Shown here piece by piece: positions 1-7,333 of a DNA stretch of 11,460 bases. The translations under genes were made by a program, and so were the position numbers. Below the pieces are notes generated by a model. The model made no database searches and was not told the DNA's origin. It worked only from the letters and a program-made list of their open reading frames with translations. This DNA comes from Dehalococcoidia bacterium UBA1141 (GTDB taxonomy: Bacteria; Chloroflexota; Dehalococcoidia; Lucifugimonadales; UBA3495), in NCBI GenBank assembly GCA_002311385.1, contig DCAE01000059.1, positions 43,736 to 55,195 of the forward strand, in the 5' to 3' direction. Each line of letters begins with the position of its first letter. Within the stretch, counting starts at the first letter, position 1.

Positions 1-285
1 CTGCTGAGCCTTGAGGCCGGCGCTCAACTTGAACAAAGTTTTGAGTCTATTGGCCCGGAAGGGATTGGCTTGTTTTCCGAGTTTATGGATGTGTTGCGCC
101 AAGCCCTTTCCAGCGCAATAAGCGATGTGTTCTTGATTAGCCTAGCCATGGTGATTGCCGCTTGGGTGGTTACCTTATTTTTGAAAGGTATTCCTCAAGG
201 AGATCAGTCGAAAATTAGGCCGAAAGATAGGCCAGAAGATGGGCAGCCGCGAGACCCGCTTGTAGTGGCAGCAAGACCTGACTGA
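1..285 (+). CDS. MFS transporter, DHA2 (14-TM) type, C-terminal fragment
   Basis: The reading frame is open from base 1 to a TGA at 283-285, so this is the last 94 codons of a gene that starts upstream of the window. The fragment has a short amphipathic stretch, a segment ending in LRQALSSAISDVFLISLAM that runs into one hydrophobic helix (roughly codons 37-62), and a charged, hydrophilic tail rich in K, R, D and P. An 'R-Q-A-L-S-S-A-I-x-x-V-F' lead into a last helix ending in 'LFLKxIP' is typical of the final helix of DHA2/EmrB-like drug:proton antiporters. Such proteins sit in the inner membrane and export small hydrophobic or cationic compounds using the proton gradient. The substrate cannot be told from this end. 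Family placement is fairly sure; the exact subfamily is inferred from a short tail. Confidence 0.72.
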   Translation: MLSLEAGAQLEQSFESIGPEGIGLFSEFMDVLRQALSSAISDVFLISLAMVIAAWVVTLFLKGIPQGDQSKIRPKDRPEDGQPRDPLVVAARPD

Positions 286-701
286 GGATTAGTCCTTGAC
301 TTGGTTCATGGGAACGCTCTGTGCTCCCACGCCTGCCGCGACTTCAAACGCAACCAGATTGTTCCGGTCTAATTTCGAACCCGTTGGCCCTGGGTTCTGG
401 CCTCATGTTCTGCCTAGAACCTGGAATTAGCCCGGTTCATACAAAGACCGACAAGGCCAATATAAACAAAGGCTGGAATAGGTTGCTCTGGGCGTGCACC
501 GTTGGAGGTTGGGGTATGCACCTGAATTTGAAGGAGAGTCGAGCTGTTTAACCTGTTCCCAAGCTCGTGGGCACAGCTAAATCATGTTGGATGATCTTGA
601 GTGTCGGCGGGACCGGTAAGCCGGACTTTGATAGCCATAAGGAACGAGGGCGATTGAGGAGTAGTTTCTTGATAAGTTTCAAGACCAACAGGTAGAGTAT
701 G
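286..701. other. Convergent intergenic region, no supported gene
   Basis: This stretch lies between the 3' end of the MFS gene (+) and the 3' end of a molybdopterin-subunit gene (-). The only sizeable open frame (321-551, GTG start) has no ribosome binding site, no recognisable domain and an unconvincing composition. Several small imperfect hairpins are visible: 329-347 (GGGA...TCCC), about 394-423 (GGTTCTGGC against GCCTAGAACC), 582-596 (ATCAT-GTTGG-ATGAT) and a CCGG-TAAG-CCGG element near 614. None is followed by a clear T-tract on either strand, so I do not call a terminator. Confidence 0.5.
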
Positions 702-2996
702 CTAATTCTTCCCTGGGCCCGACTGGCGTTCTTCGGCTTCTCGTAACGCATCGACGTCTATAAGAGCTTCCGGGAACTCCTTGCCCGCCAAGGCCGCCTT
801 CACCCGTTCCGGTGTGAAAGGAAGGTCCTTGATTCGGACGCCGATGGCATCGTAAATAGCGTTAGCGATGGCCGCAGGTGGACCGAATCCTGGAGACTCG
901 GCAACGGCTCTGGCGCCAAAAGGCCCGTCTTCCGATGGGACCGAAACCAGAATCGTTTCAATGTCCGGCATGTCCACCGCCAAGGGCATCAGATAAGAGG
1001 CCAAAGACGGATTGCGCACAGCGCCTGTCTTATCGTCTATCAGCATCTCCTCGCTCAATGCTCGGCCAATGCCCTGAACCGCGCCGCCTTCCAGTTGACC
1101 TTCCACGGACATGGGGTTTATGGCCATGCCCACATCTTGAGATTGGACGAATCGAATCAACTTTACGTGGCCCGTTTCCTTGTCGACCTTAACCTCCGCT
1201 GCTTGGGTGTTATATACCGGGGCGTAGGGCAAGCTTGACAGGGATGCCACACCAATTATCGGCCCATCAGGTGAGGTCAAAGTCATGCGGCCTAATTGAC
1301 CCAGGGTTAGTCCTTGAGGCGGGTTATCCTGGACATATACCCGTCCCTCGGAGTTTGCCAGGGCGTCGGCAGGCACGCCCAACCGGTTGGCTGCCAGCGC
1401 ATACAGTTTCTTCAGGGCATCTTCGGCGGCCATCTGCACGGCCTTGCCTTGGCTATACACGATGCGGCTACCGCCGGTAGGCTGGGTAAAGGGCGCCATA
1501 TCGGTATCCCGTTTGGAAACAACCACTTGGCCGAGAGGGATACCCAAGGCTTCTGCGGCAATCTGAGCCAGGGATGTGTCGCTTCCCGCAATATCCACGG
1601 AGCCTGTGAGTAAGCTGACTGTTCCGTCCTCGTTCACGCTGATGGACGCCGTGGACGGGCCGCTGCCGCTCCGCCATTCGCACAGAGCGATTCCCACTCC
1701 GTGCCCTTCTTCCAATTTCTTGGGTAGTCCCATGCGTTCCTTGACCGCTAACAGCGTTTCCATCAAACCATTCTTGGGAATAGTAGTGCCTGTGGTCGAG
1801 GTGTCGCCCTCCTGAACCGCATTTAAGATTCTGAATTCCATGGGATCCATCCCCAGTTGCCGGGCTACTGAGTCGGTGTGGGACTCAACCGCGAAAGTCA
1901 TGTCGGCAACACCGGAAGCACGGTACGAACCCACGTATATCTTGTTGGTGTATATGCCGTAGGAACGCAATTTCAGGTTGGGAACTTTGTATGGACCTAC
2001 TGCGTGGCTAACCCCGGAGTTGGGTCCTGCTCCCACGTAAGCGCCCATATCGAAGATGGTATAGGCTTCCCGAGCGATAATGCGGCCTTCTTTGGTTACC
2101 CCCGTCTTAAGGTAAATCGTCGTAGCCAATCGAGGCCCATTTAGGGTGAAAGCCTCCTCTCTGGTGTTAATCAGCTTTACCGGATGGCCCGTGTGCTTGG
2201 CCAAGAGAGCCGGGAATGCCTCAAAGGCTAGCCGTAGCTTTGCTCCGAATCCGCCACCCATCTCCATGGCGACAACTTTAATGCTGCTGAGGGGAATATC
2301 CAATACGCTGGCCAGTTGAGACCGGACCAAGTATGGGCCTTGAGTGGAAGCGTAAACTGTTAGTCGGCCGTTGGCTTCTACCTCTGCGGCGCAGGCCATT
2401 GGCTCCAAGAATCCCTGGTTGATGGCCTGAGAGCGATAGGTTTCTTCAAATACGTGGTCCGCATCCCGAAATGCTTGCTCCACATCCCCACGGTCTGTTT
2501 CCAGCATTGCCCCTTGGTTGCCGCCCATGGAGAATGCGTACCCTTCAAAATCCACCGCATTCTCGTGAACCAAGGGAGCAGATGGTCCTATTGCCGCCAG
2601 TGGGTCCATCACGACTTCTAGGTCCTCATATTCAACCTGAATCAGTGCCAAGGCTTCGAGAGCGGTAATTTCGTCATCGGCTGCCACCGCAGCCACGGGC
2701 TCGCCAACGTAAAACACTTCATCCTTGGCCATGATTCGCCGGTCCTGAACAGCCCCAGACCCGAAATAAACGTCGGGAAAGTCCTTGCCTGTAATCACCC
2801 CATGAACGCCAGGCAACTCCAGAGCTTGGGAAACATCGATGCTCACGATGCGCGCATGGCTGCGGGTGCTGGTGAGGAGCTTGCAGGTCAACATCCCCGG
2901 CAACCGGAGGTCGGCCACATATTTGGTGCGGCCGGTGACTTTCTCCTCGGCGTCAATCCTGGTATGGCTTTGGCCTATAACGTTACGAACGGCCAT
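702..2996 (-). CDS. Xanthine dehydrogenase-family molybdopterin-binding (large) subunit, second paralogue
   Basis: A 764-residue protein, full length for CoxL/HcrA-type large subunits. It would bind the molybdopterin cytosine dinucleotide cofactor and hydroxylate or oxidise an unknown small organic substrate. The N-terminal ald_Xan_dh_C-type domain (about 15-125, 'DAEEKVTGRTKYVADL') is followed by the Mo-binding domains. Visible motifs are S-T-Q219 (the Mo-proximal Gln of bovine XDH Q767), GGGFG at 247-251, GSYRASG at 356-362 and the base Glu E700 in 'AVAESPG'. The active-site loop is SYRASG, not the AYxCSFR of form I CO dehydrogenase nor the AYRGAGR of form II. The usual GQG loop reads 'DIAGSD' (468-473), one residue short and without its Gln. 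The ATG start has GAGGAG at 3005-3010 upstream. The gene is separated from the other subunit genes by an opposite-strand VOC gene, so it must have its own promoter. It presumably shares the small and medium subunits; this is inferred. Confidence 0.93.
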   Translation of the reverse strand: MAVRNVIGQSHTRIDAEEKVTGRTKYVADLRLPGMLTCKLLTSTRSHARIVSIDVSQALELPGVHGVITGKDFPDVYFGSGAVQDRRIMAKDEVFYVGEPVAAVAADDEITALEALALIQVEYEDLEVVMDPLAAIGPSAPLVHENAVDFEGYAFSMGGNQGAMLETDRGDVEQAFRDADHVFEETYRSQAINQGFLEPMACAAEVEANGRLTVYASTQGPYLVRSQLASVLDIPLSSIKVVAMEMGGGFGAKLRLAFEAFPALLAKHTGHPVKLINTREEAFTLNGPRLATTIYLKTGVTKEGRIIAREAYTIFDMGAYVGAGPNSGVSHAVGPYKVPNLKLRSYGIYTNKIYVGSYRASGVADMTFAVESHTDSVARQLGMDPMEFRILNAVQEGDTSTTGTTIPKNGLMETLLAVKERMGLPKKLEEGHGVGIALCEWRSGSGPSTASISVNEDGTVSLLTGSVDIAGSDTSLAQIAAEALGIPLGQVVVSKRDTDMAPFTQPTGGSRIVYSQGKAVQMAAEDALKKLYALAANRLGVPADALANSEGRVYVQDNPPQGLTLGQLGRMTLTSPDGPIIGVASLSSLPYAPVYNTQAAEVKVDKETGHVKLIRFVQSQDVGMAINPMSVEGQLEGGAVQGIGRALSEEMLIDDKTGAVRNPSLASYLMPLAVDMPDIETILVSVPSEDGPFGARAVAESPGFGPPAAIANAIYDAIGVRIKDLPFTPERVKAALAGKEFPEALIDVDALREAEERQSGPGKN

Positions 2997-3048
2997 TATT
3001 TTCTCTCCTCAATTGCCAATGCGTGTGTTAGGTGTTGGTCGCCAGTAT

Positions 3049-3068
3049 GCCATGGGCATAACCATGGC
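3049..3068. promoter_or_regulatory. Perfect inverted repeat GCCATGG-N6-CCATGGC, candidate operator
   Basis: GCCATGG (3049-3055) and CCATGGC (3062-3068) are exact reverse complements separated by six bases. The repeat lies about 55-70 nt before the start codon of the second large-subunit gene, just downstream of its predicted minus-strand promoter. A dimeric repressor bound here could block that gene. It could also be a hairpin in the leader RNA. The role is inferred from symmetry and position only. Confidence 0.35.
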
Positions 3069-3091
3069 CCGGCCAAGCAGCTAGAAACCGG

Positions 3092-3120
3092 AGTGTAGCC
3101 TTGGATTGTTTCTTTAGCAA
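3092..3120 (-). promoter_or_regulatory. Predicted sigma70-type promoter for the second large-subunit gene
   Basis: Read on the minus strand, TTGCTA (3120-3115) and TACACT (3097-3092) are separated by exactly 17 bases. Each matches 4 of 6 consensus positions. The element would give a leader of roughly 90 nt that contains the 3049-3068 inverted repeat and the GAGGAG ribosome site. The match is moderate and could be chance. Confidence 0.35.
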
Positions 3121-3184
3121 GGAACCACCGGTCCGGAAGAATCGGCGCGGAGACGCTACCGAAGATGATATGGTTCCGGCGTTG

Positions 3185-3213
3185 TTGACACAGGGCCGTG
3201 GTGTTCCTAAAAT
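3185..3213 (+). promoter_or_regulatory. Strong sigma70-type promoter for the VOC gene
   Basis: TTGACA (3185-3190, perfect -35) and TAAAAT (3208-3213, 5 of 6 for -10) are separated by exactly 17 bases on the + strand. Transcription would start near 3220, giving a leader of about 90 nt before the VOC start codon at 3312. This is one of the two best promoter matches in the window. It is divergent from the predicted minus-strand promoter at 3092-3120. Confidence 0.6.
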
Positions 3214-3234
3214 CGAGGCGAACCAGGGTTATCG

Positions 3235-3270
3235 CGGTCCGGCTGGATATGTTGGTAATCGGCCAGACCG
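3235..3270 (+). promoter_or_regulatory. Leader hairpin upstream of the VOC gene
   Basis: Bases 3235-3246 (CGGTCCGGCTGG) can pair with 3259-3270 (TCGGCCAGACCG), giving 11 pairs out of 12 including two G-T wobbles, one C-A mismatch and a 12-nt loop. It lies inside the predicted 5' leader of the VOC transcript. It may affect mRNA stability or act as a protein-binding or ligand-sensing element. I recognise no known riboswitch class. No U-tract follows, so it is not a simple attenuator. Confidence 0.35.
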
Positions 3271-3311
3271 ACTAGGTAAAAACCGGATAGCTCAATATTT
3301 ATGGAGAAAAA

Positions 3312-3743
3312 ATGGCACGTATCAAACACATAGCCTTACACACCGACGACCCCGTGAAAACAGCGGATTTCTACAAAAACGTTTTTGGGCTACAGGAGCT
3401 TCATCGAAAACCTATAGACACCGGCGAGGAAGGCGTGTGGCTGAGTGACGGCTATATCTATTTTGCAATCCTAAAAGTGGGAAGCGAAGACGCCCCAAAC
3501 CTGGGAGAGGGGCCTTCCACAGTTCCCGGCGTTCACCACATCGGTTTCTACGTCGATGACATGGACGAGTCAATAGCCGCTTTCGAGGCTGAAAATGGCA
3601 CCGAATGCCCAGGCAGTACCAAGGTGAACCGTAAATATAAAGGTCCGGACGGGCTGATGATTGACATGCGGGTGAGGGGTTGGGACGAGCAGATTAAGGC
3701 GAGAACTCAGCTCTTGGTCGCCAGTCCCGTGGTGCCAGACTAG
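3312..3743 (+). CDS. VOC (glyoxalase/bleomycin-resistance/dioxygenase fold) protein
   Basis: A 143-residue single-unit VOC protein with two beta-alpha-beta-beta-beta modules. The first module opens with 'IKHIALHTDDPVKTADFY' and the second with 'GVHHIGFYVDDMDESIAAF' followed by 'PDGLMIDMR'. Probable metal ligands are H6 and H76 plus an acidic residue at the end of the last strand. That last position is D118, where most family members have Glu. Such proteins bind a divalent metal and catalyse glyoxalase, epimerase, lyase or extradiol-dioxygenase chemistry, so the reaction here cannot be named. The ATG at 3312 has GGAG at 3303-3306. The gene sits on the opposite strand between the subunit genes of a molybdenum hydroxylase, with its own promoter (3185-3213) and terminator (3790-3826). 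It therefore forms a self-contained unit that may act on the substrate or product of the hydroxylase; that link is inference. Confidence 0.85.
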   Translation: MARIKHIALHTDDPVKTADFYKNVFGLQELHRKPIDTGEEGVWLSDGYIYFAILKVGSEDAPNLGEGPSTVPGVHHIGFYVDDMDESIAAFEAENGTECPGSTKVNRKYKGPDGLMIDMRVRGWDEQIKARTQLLVASPVVPD

Positions 3744-3789
3744 ACGGCTATACCCTTCACATCGGCGGATTAGTTAGACCGTATATACA

Positions 3790-3826
3790 CGGGGCAAGGG
3801 CGCTAAACGCTCCTAGCCCCGTTTTT
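3790..3826 (+). terminator. Rho-independent terminator of the VOC gene
   Basis: CGGGGC (3790-3795) pairs with GCCCCG (3816-3821), and an inner stem GGGCG (3798-3802) pairs with CGCTC (3808-3812) around a CTAAA loop. Five T follow immediately (3822-3826). On the minus strand no T-tract follows the hairpin, so the direction is +. The hairpin includes the stop codon (3803-3805) and last codons of the medium-subunit gene on the other strand, so the two convergent genes share these bases. Confidence 0.8.
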
Positions 3827-4816
3827 GAACAAGCGGATAATGGCTTGCTTAGTCAGGTTAGTGGCCACGGTCACTTTGTGGCTGTTGCCAGCCATTGGCG
3901 AAGCGCTTGCTAGAGCCAAACCAGCGGCATGCACTGGGTCCACATTAGCCAGCAGCCGACCCCTTAGATACTCCTCCACTCGCCTGGCTCGAAACGGCAC
4001 CGGCGCCACTCCACCAAGAACCACCGGCATGTGGCGTATGGTTTGGCCGTCCAAGGTCAAAGACGCCGCCACGCTGGCCACCGCAAAGTCGCCGCCCTGC
4101 CTTTCTGTCCCCTTCAGGTAGATGCTGTTGAATTCCTCAATGAGCGGGCCGGAGTCGACGGGAGATTGGAGATATACCCTGGTCACCAGCTCTCCAGGCG
4201 AGAGAATGTTTTCTTTAGTAACGTTGATATCTGGGCCAGCGAAGTACTGCTCTATGGGCAGGATTCGCATCCCTGAGGGGCCGGCGATTTCTATCAAAGC
4301 CTCCAGCATCACCAACGCCACAGCGGTGTCGGAAGGGTGGGCGATATAGCAGCCCTCGCCGCCAATCACGCAAAGATTGTCGCTGTGACCGGACAAGGCG
4401 TAGCATTGGTCGCCGCCTTTCTTTAAGCACACGGTCAGTGGGTTGCGATAGAACCAACACCTAGGCCGTTGGTTCAAGTTCCCACCCAGAGTTCCTATGT
4501 TACGTATCTGTGGCGTAGCCAGACCAGCCGCCGCTTCGGATAAAGCCGCATATCGTCGGCGAATCCCCGGATGGCTGGCGATATCCGAAATCGTCGCCAT
4601 GGCCCCGATTGCAAGGGCCTCCTCGGTTTCCCTGATGCCCCGCAGTTCCGGTATCCCGCCCAAGTCCACTATGCGCTGGGGACTAATAACGCCTTCTTTT
4701 ATCTCAGTCAGAAAATCGGTGCCGCCGGCGATAAACCTATTTTGACCGGGGCTCCCGGCGCACAGCTTGACCGCTTCGTCTATCGTTTTCGCTCTTATAT
4801 GTTCAAATGGCTGCAA
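3803..4816 (-). CDS. Molybdenum hydroxylase FAD-binding medium subunit with Cys-rich loop
   Basis: A 337-residue protein of the CoxM/HcrB/PaoB family. It binds FAD and passes electrons from the iron-sulfur clusters to an external acceptor. FAD-binding motifs are 'FIAGGTDFL' (28-36) and 'QIRNIGTLGGNL' (103-114), followed by a CODH_FlavinC-type C-terminal domain. An insertion after 'NLNQRPRC' carries C120, C130, C138, C149 and C156, ending in 'CYIAHPSD'. In 4-hydroxybenzoyl-CoA reductase beta and E. coli PaoB, the equivalent loop holds a [4Fe-4S] cluster; that it does so here is inferred. The start is a TTG at 4816: a TGA lies only two codons upstream (4820-4822) and the first internal Met is residue 73, so no other start keeps the FAD motif. 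The gene follows the first large-subunit gene after about 100 nt and probably shares its transcript. Confidence 0.93.
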   Translation of the reverse strand: MQPFEHIRAKTIDEAVKLCAGSPGQNRFIAGGTDFLTEIKEGVISPQRIVDLGGIPELRGIRETEEALAIGAMATISDIASHPGIRRRYAALSEAAAGLATPQIRNIGTLGGNLNQRPRCWFYRNPLTVCLKKGGDQCYALSGHSDNLCVIGGEGCYIAHPSDTAVALVMLEALIEIAGPSGMRILPIEQYFAGPDINVTKENILSPGELVTRVYLQSPVDSGPLIEEFNSIYLKGTERQGGDFAVASVAASLTLDGQTIRHMPVVLGGVAPVPFRARRVEEYLRGRLLANVDPVHAAGLALASASPMAGNSHKVTVATNLTKQAIIRLFKNGARSV

Positions 4817-4916
4817 TATTCAAACCTGAACCAAAATTACTCTTAATGAACCCGATGCCCCCAGTTGTTGGGTACAGTCGCTTACACCAGATGCCCTGTC
4901 TTAACTTTGCGCTATC

Positions 4917-7271
4917 TTACCTTGTACCTAATCCTGTTGAATCCAAGGACCTTGCAGCCAAAGCGCGAAGCACGTTGGCGGGATTCATGGGAAGGCGGTT
5001 CAGGCGAATGCCGACAGCGTCGTAAATCGCGTTGGCGATGGCTGGAGCCACACCGGGACATGGAACCTCGCCCAGACCCTTGGCCCCCAACGGTCCTACT
5101 GGGTCCACGATATCGGCGAAGATTACCTGTATCTCGGGGTAGTCCTCAATGGTCGGAACGCGGTGTTGCAGATAACTAGCATTCAACGTGACTCCTGTAG
5201 AAGGGTCGGTCACCAGTTCCTCCCATAAAGCGAAGCCCAGCATTTGAGAGATGGCGCCCTCAACCTGATTCAACGCCATCTTGGGATTTATTATCCTGCC
5301 CGAATCTTGGGCCGCAACGTATCTGTTGACCCGGACTGCTCCTGTGTCAGTGTCTACTGCCACTTCCACAAAATGGGCGCCAAATGAGTTCACGATGTAG
5401 TCGGAACTGCCGGGTTGGATTGTCGAAGCGGCGGAGACACAATCTCCTTCCATCAGCTTGGCGACTTCGGTCAGACGCATGGATCTGCGCGGGTCGTCCT
5501 TGACGAAGACCTTGCCATTTGCGCAATCCAGTTCATTGATGGGTGCTTCCATCCCCGTGGAAGCCAAAGCTAGCAATTGGCTCTTCACTTGGTTGGCGGC
5601 CTCCACCACCGCGGAGCCGGTTGAGAATGTGGCGGTGGAACCAGCGGTGATTGGGGCATCGGGCGTGTCTAATGTGTCGGCAGAGCGTACATTCACGTCT
5701 TCCGCTGAGGTACCCAACACCTCAGCCGCGATCTGGGCCAACACCGTAGTGGCTCCTTCGCCAACGTCAATCACGCCAATGGACAAGGTGACTCGTCCCT
5801 TGTTGTCTACTTCAATCTCAGCCGACGAAGTGAATCCGGGTCCACCCCGGTAAATCATTATGCTCATCCCACGTCCAATCTTCACGGGAGAATATGCGGC
5901 TGATTCCTGGCTTAGATCAATAGTTGAATCCCCGGTGGTCGGAATAGGGTCATGACCGCCAGTGCGTGATTCGGAAGCAGAAACCGAGTTGTTCCAACCG
6001 AAAGCCTCCGCTCCCAGCAAAAGGCACTCTTCCAGGCCGTTGCTGGAGAAGGGTATTCCCCCTTCCACTGGTTGGCTATCAATTATCTGGTCGGGCGGTG
6101 AAATCCGGGAGCCCGGCTGCCCTTCAGGTCGCACACGGTTTTTGAGACGGAACTGCAACGGGTCCATACCCACGGCCTCTGCAGCCCGGTCCATCAGGGT
6201 TTCCAGTGCGAAGTGGCCTTGAGGCGCACCCAAAGCCCGGTATGAGCCGGCCACAGGGCGGTTGGTATAAGCGACCCACGCTTCGTATTTGGCATTAGGG
6301 CAATAGTAGAGATACAAGCTTGCCTGGCCGGTGCGGCGTGCGACTCCGGGTCCGGAGGCCAGGTAAGCTCCGGTATCCAGTGTCGCTACGGTATGAATCG
6401 CGGTTATAGTTCCGTCGTTCTTGATACCTACGCGAGTTTTGACCTTTGCGGCGTGGCGAACACGGCCAGCCACAAATTCCTCTTCCCTTGAATACTCGAT
6501 TCGCACCGGTTTGCCCGCACGTTGAGCCAGTACGGCGGTGATGGCGCCCAAGCGAGAATCGTCTTTATTACCGAATCCGCCTCCTAAAAATGGACCCACA
6601 ACTCGTACCCGCTCCGGGGGTATCTCCAGCGCCTTGGCAATCGTCTGGCGGTCTACGTGGACTCCTCGAGTCGATTTCCAGATGGTCAGCGAATCATTTT
6701 TCCAGGACGCCAGGGCAGCTCTAGGTTCCATGGGCGATGCTGAATGGGTGGGTATTCTGTATTCTTCTTCCAGAACCAAATCAGCCTCGTCGAACCCTAG
6801 GGCAACGTCCCCGCGTTCCAATGACAGAGGCTGCCCGGTGGCCAAATTACCGCCATCGTGAATCGCCACAGCATCGGGCAACAATGCTTGCTCTGGATCC
6901 AATACGAATGGCAAGATCTGATACTCGACTCGAATCAATGCCAGGGCCCTGATGGCGGTGTCATCATCGGTCGCAGCAACGGCGGCAACTTCGTCGCCCA
7001 CGAACCGGACGCGGGTGTCCAGTATCCCGATATCCGGGGCTATGCGGCCTTGCGGCACGTCGAATGGGGTAACCACAGCGAACACACCGGGAAGCTGGAT
7101 TGCCTGGGATGTGTCGACTTTGAGCACGTTGGCGTGGGGATGAGGGCTACGAAGGATGCGTCCGTAGAGCATGTCCGGCAGTTTTAAGTCTGCGGAGAAT
7201 CGGGCTTGGCCGGTCACTTTTTCCCGCAAGTCCTTTCTGAGGGCGCTTTTTCCCACTATCGACAGGGTCAT
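4917..7271 (-). CDS. Xanthine dehydrogenase-family molybdopterin-binding (large) subunit, first paralogue
   Basis: A 784-residue large subunit, full length. The N-terminal domain starts 'GKSALRKDLREKVTGQARFS'. The Mo-domain motifs are GGGFG at 230-234, GSYRALG at 342-348 and the base Glu E735 in 'GAKGLGEVP', with 'GEG' (504-506) in place of the usual GQG. The Mo-proximal Gln found in XDH and CoxL is replaced by R202 ('S-T-R-G'), counted by its fixed 31-residue distance to the Phe of GGGFG. The active-site loop is not the AYxCSFR of CO dehydrogenase. A linker of about 70 residues rich in S, G, P and E (about 385-465) precedes the second Mo domain. The ATG start has GGGAG about 11 nt upstream, a long spacing. 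The gene lies between the [2Fe-2S] gene (62-nt gap) and the FAD gene, so it is the natural catalytic subunit of this S-L-M operon. Substrate unknown. Confidence 0.94.
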   Translation of the reverse strand: MTLSIVGKSALRKDLREKVTGQARFSADLKLPDMLYGRILRSPHPHANVLKVDTSQAIQLPGVFAVVTPFDVPQGRIAPDIGILDTRVRFVGDEVAAVAATDDDTAIRALALIRVEYQILPFVLDPEQALLPDAVAIHDGGNLATGQPLSLERGDVALGFDEADLVLEEEYRIPTHSASPMEPRAALASWKNDSLTIWKSTRGVHVDRQTIAKALEIPPERVRVVGPFLGGGFGNKDDSRLGAITAVLAQRAGKPVRIEYSREEEFVAGRVRHAAKVKTRVGIKNDGTITAIHTVATLDTGAYLASGPGVARRTGQASLYLYYCPNAKYEAWVAYTNRPVAGSYRALGAPQGHFALETLMDRAAEAVGMDPLQFRLKNRVRPEGQPGSRISPPDQIIDSQPVEGGIPFSSNGLEECLLLGAEAFGWNNSVSASESRTGGHDPIPTTGDSTIDLSQESAAYSPVKIGRGMSIMIYRGGPGFTSSAEIEVDNKGRVTLSIGVIDVGEGATTVLAQIAAEVLGTSAEDVNVRSADTLDTPDAPITAGSTATFSTGSAVVEAANQVKSQLLALASTGMEAPINELDCANGKVFVKDDPRRSMRLTEVAKLMEGDCVSAASTIQPGSSDYIVNSFGAHFVEVAVDTDTGAVRVNRYVAAQDSGRIINPKMALNQVEGAISQMLGFALWEELVTDPSTGVTLNASYLQHRVPTIEDYPEIQVIFADIVDPVGPLGAKGLGEVPCPGVAPAIANAIYDAVGIRLNRLPMNPANVLRALAARSLDSTGLGTR

Positions 7272-7333
7272 TTGTAAATGGACTCCCTCTGGAACCAGCG
7301 AGTTAAATGATAAGGTCGGCTAGTCGCTACGTA

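Noticed and set aside
321..551. 76-codon open frame with GTG start in the intergenic region
   Set aside because: No ribosome binding site, no recognisable domain and low-complexity-free but unremarkable composition; most likely a chance frame.
548..751. Minus-strand 67-codon frame overlapping the end of the second large-subunit gene
   Set aside because: It overlaps the large-subunit gene in another frame, with no family resemblance and no ribosome site.
3101..3448. 115-codon + strand frame overlapping the VOC start
   Set aside because: It overlaps the well-supported VOC gene in another frame and has no domain; the region before 3312 is better explained as promoter and leader.
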